The notes under the pieces are model-generated. The model searched no databases and was not told the DNA's origin. It was given only the letters and a program-made list of their open reading frames with translations. The translations under genes were made by a program, and so were the position numbers. DNA of 64,000 nucleotides from Serinicoccus marinus DSM 15273 (GTDB taxonomy: Bacteria > Actinomycetota > Actinomycetes > Actinomycetales > Dermatophilaceae). The stretch's first letter is position 1. Each line of letters starts with the position of its first letter. Location of the stretch: NCBI RefSeq assembly GCF_008386315.1, contig NZ_CP043808.1, positions 1 through 64,000 of the forward strand. The letters run 5' to 3'. Of the stretch, positions 21,715 to 30,153 are shown one piece after another.

Positions 21715-22203
21715 CCAGACCGGTGTCCTGGCGTCAGTCAGGGCGCTGAGCGTCCGGCGCACCTCGCTCCCCTTGCCGACCAGGCTCATCTGGTCCACCC
21801 GCAGGGTCTTCGCGGTGACGACGTCCCCCTCCTCCCAAGCCGCCAGCTCGGTCGTGACCTGCTCGTGCACCGCCCGAACCTGACGACCCAGGCGCGACAG
21901 GTGGGGCTGCGCGGCGGTCGCCGCGTCCTCGGCCAGCTCGGCGAGGTCCTCCACCCCGCGTCGCCGAGCACGTCGGACCAGCCCCTCGAGCAGCAGCACG
22001 CCGTCGGGCCGCCACTCCGCCTCCAGCCACACGACGGCCTCCCGTAACCCGGCGATGTCGTCCTCCAGCCGTTCCGCCCAGGCGCCGGTGTCACCCGCAT
22101 CGGTGATCCGCCTCAACGTCCCCCACGCCCGCTCGCGACTGCGGCACACGCGCACCATGGTCCGGACGACCCCGGCGTCCGGCGTCCCCGGTCGTGTCTC
22201 CAT
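21661..22203 (-). CDS. hypothetical helical protein
   Basis: 180 residues from ATG 22203 (186 from ATG 22221). Predicted almost entirely helical, with charged amphipathic segments such as WAERLEDDIAGLREAVVWLEAEW. I do not recognise a family. It faces the dms operon and its 3' end overlaps the ferredoxin gene by 54 bases. Codon use fits its neighbours, so it looks genuinely coding. It may be a small accessory of the dms system, but only position suggests this. Confidence 0.6.
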   Translation of the reverse strand: METRPGTPDAGVVRTMVRVCRSRERAWGTLRRITDAGDTGAWAERLEDDIAGLREAVVWLEAEWRPDGVLLLEGLVRRARRRGVEDLAELAEDAATAAQPHLSRLGRQVRAVHEQVTTELAAWEEGDVVTAKTLRVDQMSLVGKGSEVRRTLSALTDARTPVWSPVAQVVGAYLLLETGH

Positions 22204-22281
22204 GGCCTCATCCTGCCGCACCCATGGGGTGATCCTTCCGGCACACCTGCTCCCCCGCCGTTACTCTTGTCGCCTACTCGG

Positions 22282-22497
22282 CTAGGACGCGCGTGGAAGG
22301 CGCGGCGCCCTGAGGTGGCCCTGTCGAGCGACGGCAGTGGCGACACGGCGGGCATCCTCGACGAAGGGCGCGGGAGCGGCCTCAGCCGCTGCGAAGACTG
22401 CTTCGGGCAGGCCCGTGCGCAGGCGCTCCACGCGGTCCACGGCCTCGGTCGCCTCCAGAACGTCGCCTCGCTCCTGTCGACGCAGATCACGGCGCAC
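22282..22497 (-). CDS. possible small hypothetical protein
   Basis: A 71-codon frame from GTG 22497 (VRRDLRRQERGDVLEATEAV), which can also be extended to ATG 22527 within the palindrome. Third positions are rich in G and C, and there is a plausible amphipathic segment (LRTGLPEAVFAAAEAAPAPF). There is no clear ribosome site and no recognised family. The whole interval 22222-22575 otherwise holds only the palindromic site described separately. Confidence 0.3.
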   Translation of the reverse strand: MRRDLRRQERGDVLEATEAVDRVERLRTGLPEAVFAAAEAAPAPFVEDARRVATAVARQGHLRAPRLPRAS

Positions 22498-22508
22498 CCT
22501 TGCGCTCC

Positions 22509-22540
22509 ATATCGTTATCGATAACATCGAAAAACGATAT
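22509..22540. promoter_or_regulatory. AT-rich nested palindrome, likely operator
   Basis: In a very GC-rich setting this 32-base stretch is mostly A and T. An outer inverted repeat, ATATCGTT (22509-22516) and AACGATAT (22533-22540), is perfect. Overlapping its left arm is a perfect 12-base palindrome, GTTATCGATAAC (22514-22525). It ends 35 bases before the DUF2975 start and resembles operators of PadR- or XRE-type repressors. The XRE gene two positions downstream is the obvious candidate to bind it. Confidence 0.6.
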
Positions 22541-22575
22541 ATCCGCTCGGGGGATATGAGTCAGGGAGGTTCATC

Positions 22576-23177
22576 ATGGGGACGGACAGGAAGCGGCGCG
22601 GCATGGACTGGGCACGGTTCGACCGTGGCGACCAGATCGCGACGGCGATCCTGCTGTGGTTGATCGTCGGCTTCTCGGCGGGGTATGCCGTGTTCATCAG
22701 TCTCGACTGGATGCTGCGCCGACAGGTGACGCTCACCGAGGTGCCGCTCGAGGTGGGCCAAGACGCGGCGGGCACCGGCCGCATCGTCGGCATGCCGGCT
22801 GGCACCGTCCTCGTGGAGGGCGTCTCAGCCGGCCACTTCGCCCTCCTCATGGCGCCGGTCCTGGTCGGTCTGATCGCGACGGTCTGGGGTGCCGTGCTGC
22901 TGCAGCGCCTGCTGAAGGACCTGGGCAGGGTGAGCCCTTCAGCCGGGCGAACGTGTCCCGTCTGCGGATCGTCGCGCTGCTGCTCATGGTCGTCCCGTTG
23001 GCCAGCGACATGGTCTATGCCATCGGCCGCAGCGAACTGCTGTCGGCGAAGGGGGTCGACGCCTACGTCTTCGTCTTCAGCCCCGGATGGTTGCTCGCGG
23101 GCATCCTCGTCGCCGCGGTCGCGCAGGCCTTCGCCTCGGGCGTCACGCTGCGCTCCGATGTCGACGGGCTGGTCTGA
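22576..23177 (+). pseudogene. DUF2975 membrane protein, one frameshift
   Basis: About 200 residues when repaired, with four membrane helices: ATAILLWLIVGFSAGYAVFI, FALLMAPVLVGLIATVWGAV, IVALLLMVVPLASDMVYAI and WLLAGILVAAVAQAFASG. The DUF2975 hallmark GEPFSRANVSRLRI spans the lesion: one base is missing near 22930. DUF2975 proteins regularly pair with a small XRE regulator, as here; the pair is widespread but not functionally defined. ATG 22576 is preceded by AGGGAGG at 22563-22569. Confidence 0.85.
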
Positions 23178-23419
23178 TGCCACCCGAGGAGGGCCACCGG
23201 GTCCGGTGCCACCTCGATGCGCTGCTCGCCGAGCGCGGGATGACGGTCGCGGCGCTGGCCGAGGCGGTGGGCGTCACCCCGGTCAACATCTCGGTGCTCA
23301 AGAACGACCGCGCCAAGGCCATCCGCTTCTCCACGCTCACCGCGATCTGTGAGGTCCTCGACTGCCAGGTCGGCGACCTGCTCAGCGTAGGCACCACCCC
23401 GGTCGGGCCGAGCGACTGA
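23177..23419 (+). CDS. XRE-family regulator paired with DUF2975
   Basis: 80 residues with a single helix-turn-helix: LDALLAERGMTVAALAEAVG, then VTPVNISVLKNDRAKAIRF and ICEVLDCQVGDLLS. This is the YozG-like type that accompanies DUF2975 genes. ATG 23177 overlaps the upstream stop, so the two are translationally coupled. It probably regulates its own operon, perhaps through the palindrome at 22509-22540. Confidence 0.9.
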   Translation: MPPEEGHRVRCHLDALLAERGMTVAALAEAVGVTPVNISVLKNDRAKAIRFSTLTAICEVLDCQVGDLLSVGTTPVGPSD

Positions 23420-23435
23420 CCGGATTCGGCGCGGG

Positions 23436-24424
23436 TCAGGGGCTCGAGACCAGATCGAGCAGCTTGACGGTCGCACCCACGATCTGCTCCTGCCCCACCT
23501 CGCGCGCCACCCCCGGCGTGCCGTCGCCCGGCTGCTCGCCGTAGTCGCGACGAACGCGTGCACCCCGCCGCGGATCTCCACCACCGAGGTCCGCGGCGGC
23601 AGCGTGTCCAGGCTCGCCTCGATGTCCGCCGGCGTCGCCAGCCCGTCCTCGCTCCCGAAGATCGTGGCCACCGCCAGGTCGTCTTGCCAGCTGAGGTCAC
23701 CCAGGGGGTATGACGCCCACAGGACGAGCCCGTCGACCTCACCCGGGTGATCCTCGGCATACGTCGACGCGGCCACTCCGCCGAGGCTGTGCCCACCGAC
23801 GCTCCACCGGGTAACCTCTGGATGGTCGGCGATGACGCCGCCGGGCGCGCCCAGCGCGGTGAAGCCGATCGCGAAGGGCTGCTTGACGACGATCACGAGG
23901 TGTCCCTCCCCGGCGACCTCGGTGAGGACCGGCAGGTAGGCCCGCGGGTCGACGCGGGCACCAGGCTGAAAGATCAGACCGCCGCCCACCTCCTCCCCGC
24001 TCGGCGTCAGCGTGAGCCGGGTGGAGCTCTCGGCGACGGTCACCTCGTCGGTGCCCGCCGTGAGTGCAGCCGCCTCGGGCGTCGCGTCGAACGGTCGCAG
24101 CCACGCCACCGCCCCCAGCACGAGCGCCGACACCGCGACCAGGACCACGCGCGCGAGCACGCGGACCGACCGCGGCCGGCGGCGCGCACCACGGCGGTCC
24201 GCCGAGCGCCTCCCGCGGCCCAGCCCCAGCGCCAGCAGCGCCAGTCCGGCGATGCCCACCAGCGTCACGAGCACGAGGTATGCCGGGTGTCCCGCGAGCA
24301 GCACGCCGGCGCGAGTCAGCCAGACCCACCCTGCCACGGCGACCGCGGCCAGGGCGAGCACGAGGGGGAGCCAGGCCACCGGGCGGGCGCTGGTCGCGGG
24401 CACCCGGCGATGCTCATCGGTCAC
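23436..24424 (-). pseudogene. membrane-anchored alpha/beta hydrolase, frameshift near the end
   Basis: About 330 residues when repaired. Three N-terminal membrane helices (WLPLVLALAAVAVAGWVWL, YLVLVTLVGIAGLALLALG, LARVVLVAVSALVLGAVAW) lead to an alpha/beta-hydrolase domain with nucleophile elbow GGHSLGG and late histidine GGVHAFV. One base is missing near 23547; the alternative frame then reads RDYGEQPGDGTPGVAREVG and ends at 23436. GTG 24424 is the chosen start; ATG 24478 is possible. Resembles the DUF3887/YdeN-like alpha/beta-hydrolase group; substrate unknown. Confidence 0.8.
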
Positions 24425-24530
24425 CTGGCGATTCTCCGGCCTGGCGTCACCCTGGGCAAAGTTGTGCACGTCAGGCACACGTCTCGACGGTGCCTCTGGT
24501 GCATCTCCTTGCCCAGGTCGGGTCAGGGGG

Positions 24531-24842
24531 TCAGGGCAGCCCGGCCAGCCGGCCCAGCGCCGCGGCGAGAGCCCCGGCGACCACGACGATAAGGAAGGGC
24601 GCCCGCAGCATCAGCGCCACCACTCCGGCGCCCAGGGCCAGCAGCCGCGCGTCGAGAGCCAGCGCCTGGCCGTCGGCCACGGTGTTCATCATGACGAGCG
24701 AGGCCAGCAGCCCGACGGTCATGCACCCGGAGATCCGGATGATCGTGGGTGCTTCCAGCACCCGCTGCGGCACGAGGTAGCCGCTGAGCTTGGTCAGATA
24801 GGCCAGCGCACAGGCACCCAGGATCCACAGCCACACGGTCAT
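24531..24842 (-). CDS. azlD: AzlD-family transporter small subunit
   Basis: 103 residues with about four helices (VWLWILGACALAYLTKLSGY, ISGCMTVGLLASLVMMNTV, LLALGAGVVALMLRAPFLIVV). AzlD is the small partner of AzlC in branched-chain amino-acid export. ATG 24842 overlaps the azlC stop by four bases. Size and helix pattern fit the family. Confidence 0.93.
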   Translation of the reverse strand: MTVWLWILGACALAYLTKLSGYLVPQRVLEAPTIIRISGCMTVGLLASLVMMNTVADGQALALDARLLALGAGVVALMLRAPFLIVVVAGALAAALGRLAGLP

Positions 24843-25606
24843 CGCGCACCCCGCTCGGACCTGTCGGCCTCGCTGCGGCCCACCGTGCCAGGAGCCTCGG
24901 CGCCGGACGGCTTCAGACCCGAGGCCTCGCGCCGGAGCTGCCACCAGCCGATCGCCCCGGCCACGGCGGCGGCGACCAGGATCGGCACCCCCGGTGGCAA
25001 GAGAGGTATGCACAGCACGGTCACCACCGCGCACGCGCTGGCGATCGCCCACGGCTCGGCGCCGCGCAGGCGTGGCCACAACAGGGCGAGGAAGGCCGCG
25101 ACGGCGGCGCCGTCGAGCCCCCAGGTCTTGGGGTCACCCATCGCGTCTCCGGCCAGGGCGCCGACCAGCGTCATGAGGTTCCACAGCACGAAGATGCCGA
25201 CCCCGGCGGTCCAGAACCCGCGCGCCTGCTCCGCACGGTCCCGCTGCGCGAGCGCCGTGGCGGTGGACTCGTCGATGGTCACGTGCGCCGCGGCGAGGCG
25301 GCGCCAACCGCGGGGCCGCAGCAGGGCGTTGATCTGCATGGCGTAGACCCCGTTGCGCAGCCCGAGCAGCGTGGACGCCCCGGCCGCGGACGCCGCAGCG
25401 CCGCCCCCGGCGATGACGCCGATGAAGGCGAACTGCGAGCCGCCGGAGAAGGTGAGCAGGCTGAGGGCGCACACCTCGAGGACCCCGAGCCCGCTCGCGG
25501 TGCCCAGCGCGCCGAAGGAGACGCCGTAGGCACCGGTCGCGACGGCGATCGACAGACCGGTGCGGGCGGCGGGGCTCTCACGCAGCAGGGCGGTGGCGGC
25601 GGGCAT
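24839..25606 (-). CDS. azlC: AzlC-family branched-chain amino-acid exporter
   Basis: 255 residues with repeated helices and the AzlC motifs GAYGVSFGALGTASG, TFSGGSQFAFIGV and LRNGVYAMQIN. Pumps branched-chain amino acids out together with AzlD. The start is ATG 25606. The C-terminal tail is charged. The divergent XRE-cupin gene begins only 18 bases away, so both promoters overlap and the regulator probably controls azlCD. Confidence 0.94.
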   Translation of the reverse strand: MPAATALLRESPAARTGLSIAVATGAYGVSFGALGTASGLGVLEVCALSLLTFSGGSQFAFIGVIAGGGAAASAAGASTLLGLRNGVYAMQINALLRPRGWRRLAAAHVTIDESTATALAQRDRAEQARGFWTAGVGIFVLWNLMTLVGALAGDAMGDPKTWGLDGAAVAAFLALLWPRLRGAEPWAIASACAVVTVLCIPLLPPGVPILVAAAVAGAIGWWQLRREASGLKPSGAEAPGTVGRSEADRSERGAR

Positions 25607-25624
25607 ACCGCTAGGATGCAGAGC

Positions 25625-26218
25625 ATGAGCAGCGTTCGTCAAACCGAACATTTCGACCATTCTGGTGAACGTGGTCAGGCGGTGGGCCGTCTCGCCGCCG
25701 CCGTGCGTGCCGAGCGCGACCGCGCCGGGCTCAGCCTGTCCGAGCTCGCCCGGCGGGCCGGTCTGTCCAAGTCGACGTTGTCGCAGCTCGAGGCCGGGAA
25801 GGGCAACCCGGGCGTCGAGACGGTCTGGTCGCTGGCCACCGCACTCGGCGTGCCGTTCTCGGCGCTCATCGATCCGCCGCAGCCGGAGCGAGCCCTCGTG
25901 CGCGCCGGGGCCGGTGACCCGACCCGCTCCGACCTCGCGGACTACAGCGCCCTGGTCCTGTCGCACAGCCCGCCGAACGTGCGGCGCGACCTCTACCGCA
26001 TCGACGCTGAGCCGGGCGCCGTCAAGGTGTCGGCCCCGCACGCGGCGGGGACGGTCGAGCACGTGGTCCTCATCACCGGCCGCGCCCGGGCCGGCGCGCA
26101 GGACGACCCGACCGAGCTCGGACCCGGCGACTACCTCCGGTACCCGGGCGACGTCGACCACGTCTTCGAGGCCCTGGAGGCCGGCACCAGCGCGGTGATG
26201 GTGTCCCAGCAGCGCTGA
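25625..26218 (+). CDS. XRE-cupin transcriptional regulator
   Basis: 197 residues. The helix-turn-helix at 20-75 includes LSLSELARRAGLSKSTLSQLE and GNPGVETVWSLATALGV. The C-terminal cupin (about 115-190) includes GTVEHVVLITGRARAG and DYLRYPGDVDHVFEAL. Cupin domains of this family bind small ligands such as amino acids. Divergent from azlC, with starts 18 bases apart, it fits a local regulator of exporter expression. Confidence 0.92.
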   Translation: MSSVRQTEHFDHSGERGQAVGRLAAAVRAERDRAGLSLSELARRAGLSKSTLSQLEAGKGNPGVETVWSLATALGVPFSALIDPPQPERALVRAGAGDPTRSDLADYSALVLSHSPPNVRRDLYRIDAEPGAVKVSAPHAAGTVEHVVLITGRARAGAQDDPTELGPGDYLRYPGDVDHVFEALEAGTSAVMVSQQR

Positions 26219-26245
26219 GAGCCCCCGCCCGGGGAGGCAGGCGGG

Positions 26246-28234
26246 TCAGCAGGTCCGCGCGCCGGCGTCCCAGGCGAGCACGCCGGAGCCCCCGGCCAGC
26301 CGGGACAGCCCGATGCCGAGCGAGTCGTAGACCTCGTCGACCGAGCTGGTACGGCAGCTCTGCCGGGTGAGCAGCAGCGGCGCCGAGCGGTCCGCCGCCA
26401 GCTGCGTCCCGGCGACAGCGTCCACCGGCGCGCTCCCGGCCGCGACGACGGCGCTGGAGGCCTCCTCGAAGGCGTCCTCGGCGATGAGTGCGCTGGTGGT
26501 GTAGCGGTTGCTGCCGCCGATACGCTCGACGGAGGCAGCCGGCAGCAGCCGCTGGGCCTGGCGCAGCACCGCGTCGTCCACCGCGCCGGTCCCGCCGAGC
26601 ACGACCACCCGTGAGGGCGCCAGCTCGGCGAGCCGCTCGGCCGTCACCGACGGCAGCGTCGTGGGCTGCGTGAGCAGCATCGGCGCCTCGGTGTGCGCCG
26701 CGGCCGCCCCTCCGCCGAGCGCGTCGGCGAGGTTGCTGCCGCTGGCGAGATAGACGGTGTCACCCGACCACTCCTGCTCGTGGCTGAGCTGGACGGCGGT
26801 GTCGTAGCGGTTCGCTCCCGCGACCCGGCGCACGGCATACCCTTGGCGCCGCAGCGTGGTCTCCACCTGTCCCGAGACCGCGGTCTCGCCCCCGACGACG
26901 ACGACCTCCTCGGTGCCCAGCTCCTCCAGCGCCGCCAGGGTCTGGCTCGGGAGCACCTCGGTGCGGGTGAGCAGGACGGAGGAGTCGTCGCGGCTCGCGA
27001 CCGGTCCCACGCCGAGGGCGTCGGCGATCTCGGTGCCCTGGGTGAGGTATGCCGTCCGGGCACCATGCACCGCCGCCTCCTGCGCGAGCCCGGCCGCGAC
27101 GGCGTAGCGGTTTCCCCCGCCGATGCGCTGCACCGCGGAGCGGTCCTGCGCCTGCTGTGCGCCGACCTGGGCACGCAGCGTGCCGAAGAGCTGGTAGAGC
27201 TGCCACCCGGGGCAGCTCGTCGCGTAGACGTCGCGGTGGCCGTGCAAGGCCGGGAGCCGACGGGTCCAGCCGAGGTAGTCGTTGGTGTAGGTGACCGTGT
27301 CGGTGACCTCGACGTCGTGCTGGTTCAGGACCCAGGCCGAGGTGACCGAGAGGGCGCCGAGCTCGGCGGCCGGGACCGGGCTGATCTCGTGGTTGCCCAA
27401 GCTGCTGAGGCCGAACCAGTCGGCGTTCATGCCGTAGGAGTGGGCTCCCTGGACGTTGCCCTCCAGCCCGCCGGAGCGGCCCTCCCAGGCCCGCCCGTAG
27501 CGGTCCACCAGGGCGTTGTAGCCGACGTCGCGCCAGTCCAGCGTGCGCGCGTGGTAGTTGTAGACGGCCCGCAACATGGCCGGTACGTCCTCCGGCGCGT
27601 AGTAGGCGTCCGTCGCCGTGTGGTGGATCGTCACGCCGAGCTTGGGTCGGTCCAGGACCGGCCCGGAGCTGGGGATGAGGTCCATGTCGCCGGCCCAGTC
27701 GGCGCGGCGGCCGATGATCACGCCCTCGCTGGCGGCGTCGGCGGTGGGCATCGACTCGACCTGGGCCACGTCCTGCGCGGTCACCTGGGTGGTCCACGTC
27801 TCGACGCTGGCGTCCTGCGTCTGCGAGGACAGCTCGACCTGGACCTGTTCGGCGTCGAGGACGATCGAGGCCTCGGTCCCCCACTCCCCGGTGGCCTGCA
27901 TGTCCGGCCCGGTGGCGACGCCCTTCTCCAGCGAGGTCCAGTCACCCCACTCCTGGCCGTCGTGCAGCCGCATCCGGGCCCCCGCCTTCGGCTCACCGGT
28001 CCAGCGCATCCCGATGACGGTCACCTCGCGCGGGTCGAGCGCGAGCGTGCCGCGCAGGACGTCCTGGCCCTCGGTGGACGTCGCGGACCGCACCGGCTCC
28101 AGGTCGGTCGACCGGTGCTCCGCGCCGTCGACGCTCCGGGTCTCGTCGGCGACGGCGACGGTGCCGGAGGTGACCGGCACGAGCAGCGAGGCCGCGGCGA
28201 GCGCGGACAGGACGAGTCCTCGGGATGGGCGCAT
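26246..28234 (-). CDS. secreted N-acetylmuramoyl-L-alanine amidase with CWB2 repeats
   Basis: 662 residues. Signal peptide (LVLSALAAASLLVPVTSGTVAVA). The amidase_2/PGRP domain spans about 190-350, with GVTIHHTATDAYY and HGHRDVYATSCPGW providing zinc ligands. Three cell-wall-binding type 2 repeats then follow, each opening with a R-I-G-G-x-N-R-Y or R-V-A-G-A-N-R-Y motif (about 365, 468 and 565). It should cleave the stem peptide from muramic acid at the cell surface. The gene stands alone; a TATCGT at 28293-28298 on the minus strand may be its -10 element. It is intact. Confidence 0.93.
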   Translation of the reverse strand: MRPSRGLVLSALAAASLLVPVTSGTVAVADETRSVDGAEHRSTDLEPVRSATSTEGQDVLRGTLALDPREVTVIGMRWTGEPKAGARMRLHDGQEWGDWTSLEKGVATGPDMQATGEWGTEASIVLDAEQVQVELSSQTQDASVETWTTQVTAQDVAQVESMPTADAASEGVIIGRRADWAGDMDLIPSSGPVLDRPKLGVTIHHTATDAYYAPEDVPAMLRAVYNYHARTLDWRDVGYNALVDRYGRAWEGRSGGLEGNVQGAHSYGMNADWFGLSSLGNHEISPVPAAELGALSVTSAWVLNQHDVEVTDTVTYTNDYLGWTRRLPALHGHRDVYATSCPGWQLYQLFGTLRAQVGAQQAQDRSAVQRIGGGNRYAVAAGLAQEAAVHGARTAYLTQGTEIADALGVGPVASRDDSSVLLTRTEVLPSQTLAALEELGTEEVVVVGGETAVSGQVETTLRRQGYAVRRVAGANRYDTAVQLSHEQEWSGDTVYLASGSNLADALGGGAAAAHTEAPMLLTQPTTLPSVTAERLAELAPSRVVVLGGTGAVDDAVLRQAQRLLPAASVERIGGSNRYTTSALIAEDAFEEASSAVVAAGSAPVDAVAGTQLAADRSAPLLLTRQSCRTSSVDEVYDSLGIGLSRLAGGSGVLAWDAGARTC

Positions 28235-28365
28235 GGCAGAGCTCCTGGGTCAGCACGGCGGCCGACGGTGACGCGGTCAGGGGGACCTGGTCACGATAGC
28301 CTCATCAGCCCCACGAGTTCACTACTCTTTGCCAAACCCATACCTTCTGAACTGCATCTTTGCGC

Positions 28366-28923
28366 TTACTGCAGGAACATCGCCGGGTCGAACTCCTCGA
28401 TCGGGATGATCCGCAGCCGGGGTAGCGTGGTGTTGAACGCGCGCGTGTCGTGCTCGAGGTCGAAGAACTCCATGCCCTGCGCCACGAGTCGGTGGAAGCC
28501 GGAGTTGCGGAACTCCTCGAAGGCGATGAGGCCGACCCGACGCTCGCTGTCGAGCAGGGGGGTCACCGCCTCGAGGAAGTCCCCGTCGTGGCTCACGAGC
28601 ATGACGTCGTCGGTGCGCTGCTGCAGCGCTTCCAGGGTGCGCTGGATCGCGATGTCGACGACCTTCTCCTCGGCGCTGCCGGACAGCGGGACCGGGGTGT
28701 AGCCCAGTGCCCGCAGCGCCTGGACGAAGGACATGGGCAGGCCGCTGCTGGCGTTGAGGAAGAACAGCCCCGCGGCGTCCTGTCCCCAGGTGTCCTGGGT
28801 GAAGGTGAGCAGCCGGTCCCACCGCGGCCGTTCCTCGGGCTGTGGTCGGCGCCCGAGGATGGAGTTGCCCAGCGTGGCATCGATGTTCTCCCCGTCCACG
28901 AGGAGGTAGGTGAGCTGGCCCAT
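28366..28923 (-). CDS. NYN-domain (PIN-like) protein
   Basis: 185 residues. Acidic residues of a PIN-like active site are visible: LLVDGENIDATLGNSIL at the start, IAIQRTLEALQQR, and MLVSHDGDFLEAVTPLL. NYN proteins (DUF88/LabA type) are predicted RNases. It is the last gene of a minus-strand run of five, 33 bases after the esterase. The spacer between them is unusually A/T-rich. Nuclease activity is inferred from the family. Confidence 0.88.
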   Translation of the reverse strand: MGQLTYLLVDGENIDATLGNSILGRRPQPEERPRWDRLLTFTQDTWGQDAAGLFFLNASSGLPMSFVQALRALGYTPVPLSGSAEEKVVDIAIQRTLEALQQRTDDVMLVSHDGDFLEAVTPLLDSERRVGLIAFEEFRNSGFHRLVAQGMEFFDLEHDTRAFNTTLPRLRIIPIEEFDPAMFLQ

Positions 28924-28956
28924 GAGGGACCTCAGGCTTTCTTTCGGTATATCGGA

Positions 28957-30153
28957 TTATTCGTAGACGAACTTCTGCGGTCCCGGGAAGATCCACGACA
29001 GGCCGTCCCGCAGCCGGTCGCGCCAGTTCTCCCAGGAGTGCCCGTCGCGAGACTCGACGTACTGCACCCGGGCGCCGGTGGACTCGAAGACCGGCACCAT
29101 CGACCGGTTGGGCACGATGAGGGGCTCGTAGACGCCGCAGGTGATGAACATCCGCTCGGCGACGCGCTGCGGCTCCTCCCGGTAGCGGTTCATGAACTTC
29201 ACCACCGGGTCGAAGGCCGGCCCCCCACCGTGGTCGGACCCGATGTCGGTGAAGACGAAGGACCCGGACTGCAGGAAGAGGTTGTCCCACACGCCGGGAT
29301 CGCGCGCCGCCGCGGACAGCGAGGCGACCGCACCGAAGCTGGCGCCCATGAGGCAGCGCGCGTCGGCCCGGCGGATCACCGGCAGCTGCTCCTCGATCGC
29401 GGGCAGCAGCTCCGTGGTGAGGTGACGCGCGTGCGGGGCGTAGTTGGGGTACTCCCGGAGCCGGTCGCCCGGGTTGGAGAAGACGACGATGGTCTCGGCC
29501 ATGTCCAGGTCGTGGATGAGGTTGTCGAGCACCGTGCGCATCGCGGTGTAGGTGAGGTAGTCGTCGCCGTCGTGCACGACCAGCAGCGGGTAGTGGCTGC
29601 TGCGGCGGAAGCGTGCCGGGAGGTAGACCCGGTTGTGCGTGGTCCGACGCAGGGCCCGGCTCGGCAGCGGGAGGTCGATCAGCTCCCCGGCACGTGCGTC
29701 CGGCTGCGGCACGACCCACTCCGGGGTCTCGTAGCCGGCCGCCTGGCAGACGCTGGAGGACCCCACGGGGCTGTGCGCGACGTGCGGGTTGAGCGGGTCG
29801 TTGAAGGTCTCGACGGCCTCGCCGACCCGCACCTCGATCTGGTACTCCACCCGGGACGCGGCGGGCAGCTCGATCGTGACGTACCACAGCGGCTGCACGC
29901 CCTCGGGCACGTCCAGCCGCTTCATCGGCACGTGCTGCGGCTGGTTGACGATCCGGTGGCGCACCGCGACCGCGTCCGCGGGTCCGCGGTAGAGGAAGGT
30001 GCACTTCTCGCCCTCCACCACCGGGACCTCGTGCTCGGCGAGGAAGCGCGTGATGACGTCCTCGTCGAGGCGACGGGCGCGCAGCGCGTTGATGGCCAGC
30101 TTGCCCTTGTGCCGGGGCGGCATGGGGTATGTCTGGGGCTGGCTCACGACCAC
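28957..30153 (-). CDS. Fes-like alpha/beta esterase with N-terminal sugar/peptide-type domain
   Basis: 398 residues. The N-terminal part (about 40-165) resembles the beta-sandwich found before enterochelin-esterase domains. The C-terminal esterase_D-type hydrolase has the nucleophile motif MGASFGAVASL near 270 and the catalytic histidine in SRDGHSWENWRDRL near 375. It overlaps the upstream gene by 10 bases (an internal ATG at 30123 is an alternative start). Classical Fes enzymes hydrolyse iron-siderophore esters, but no siderophore genes are near. In this setting the substrate is more probably a product made by the ATP-grasp ligase of the same operon. Confidence 0.85.
   Translation of the reverse strand: MVVSQPQTYPMPPRHKGKLAINALRARRLDEDVITRFLAEHEVPVVEGEKCTFLYRGPADAVAVRHRIVNQPQHVPMKRLDVPEGVQPLWYVTIELPAASRVEYQIEVRVGEAVETFNDPLNPHVAHSPVGSSSVCQAAGYETPEWVVPQPDARAGELIDLPLPSRALRRTTHNRVYLPARFRRSSHYPLLVVHDGDDYLTYTAMRTVLDNLIHDLDMAETIVVFSNPGDRLREYPNYAPHARHLTTELLPAIEEQLPVIRRADARCLMGASFGAVASLSAAARDPGVWDNLFLQSGSFVFTDIGSDHGGGPAFDPVVKFMNRYREEPQRVAERMFITCGVYEPLIVPNRSMVPVFESTGARVQYVESRDGHSWENWRDRLRDGLSWIFPGPQKFVYE

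Noticed and set aside
28957..30153. Siderophore utilisation locus based on the Fes-like esterase
   Set aside because: No siderophore synthesis, uptake or iron-box sequence is found in 28-35 kb, so the name would overstate the evidence.
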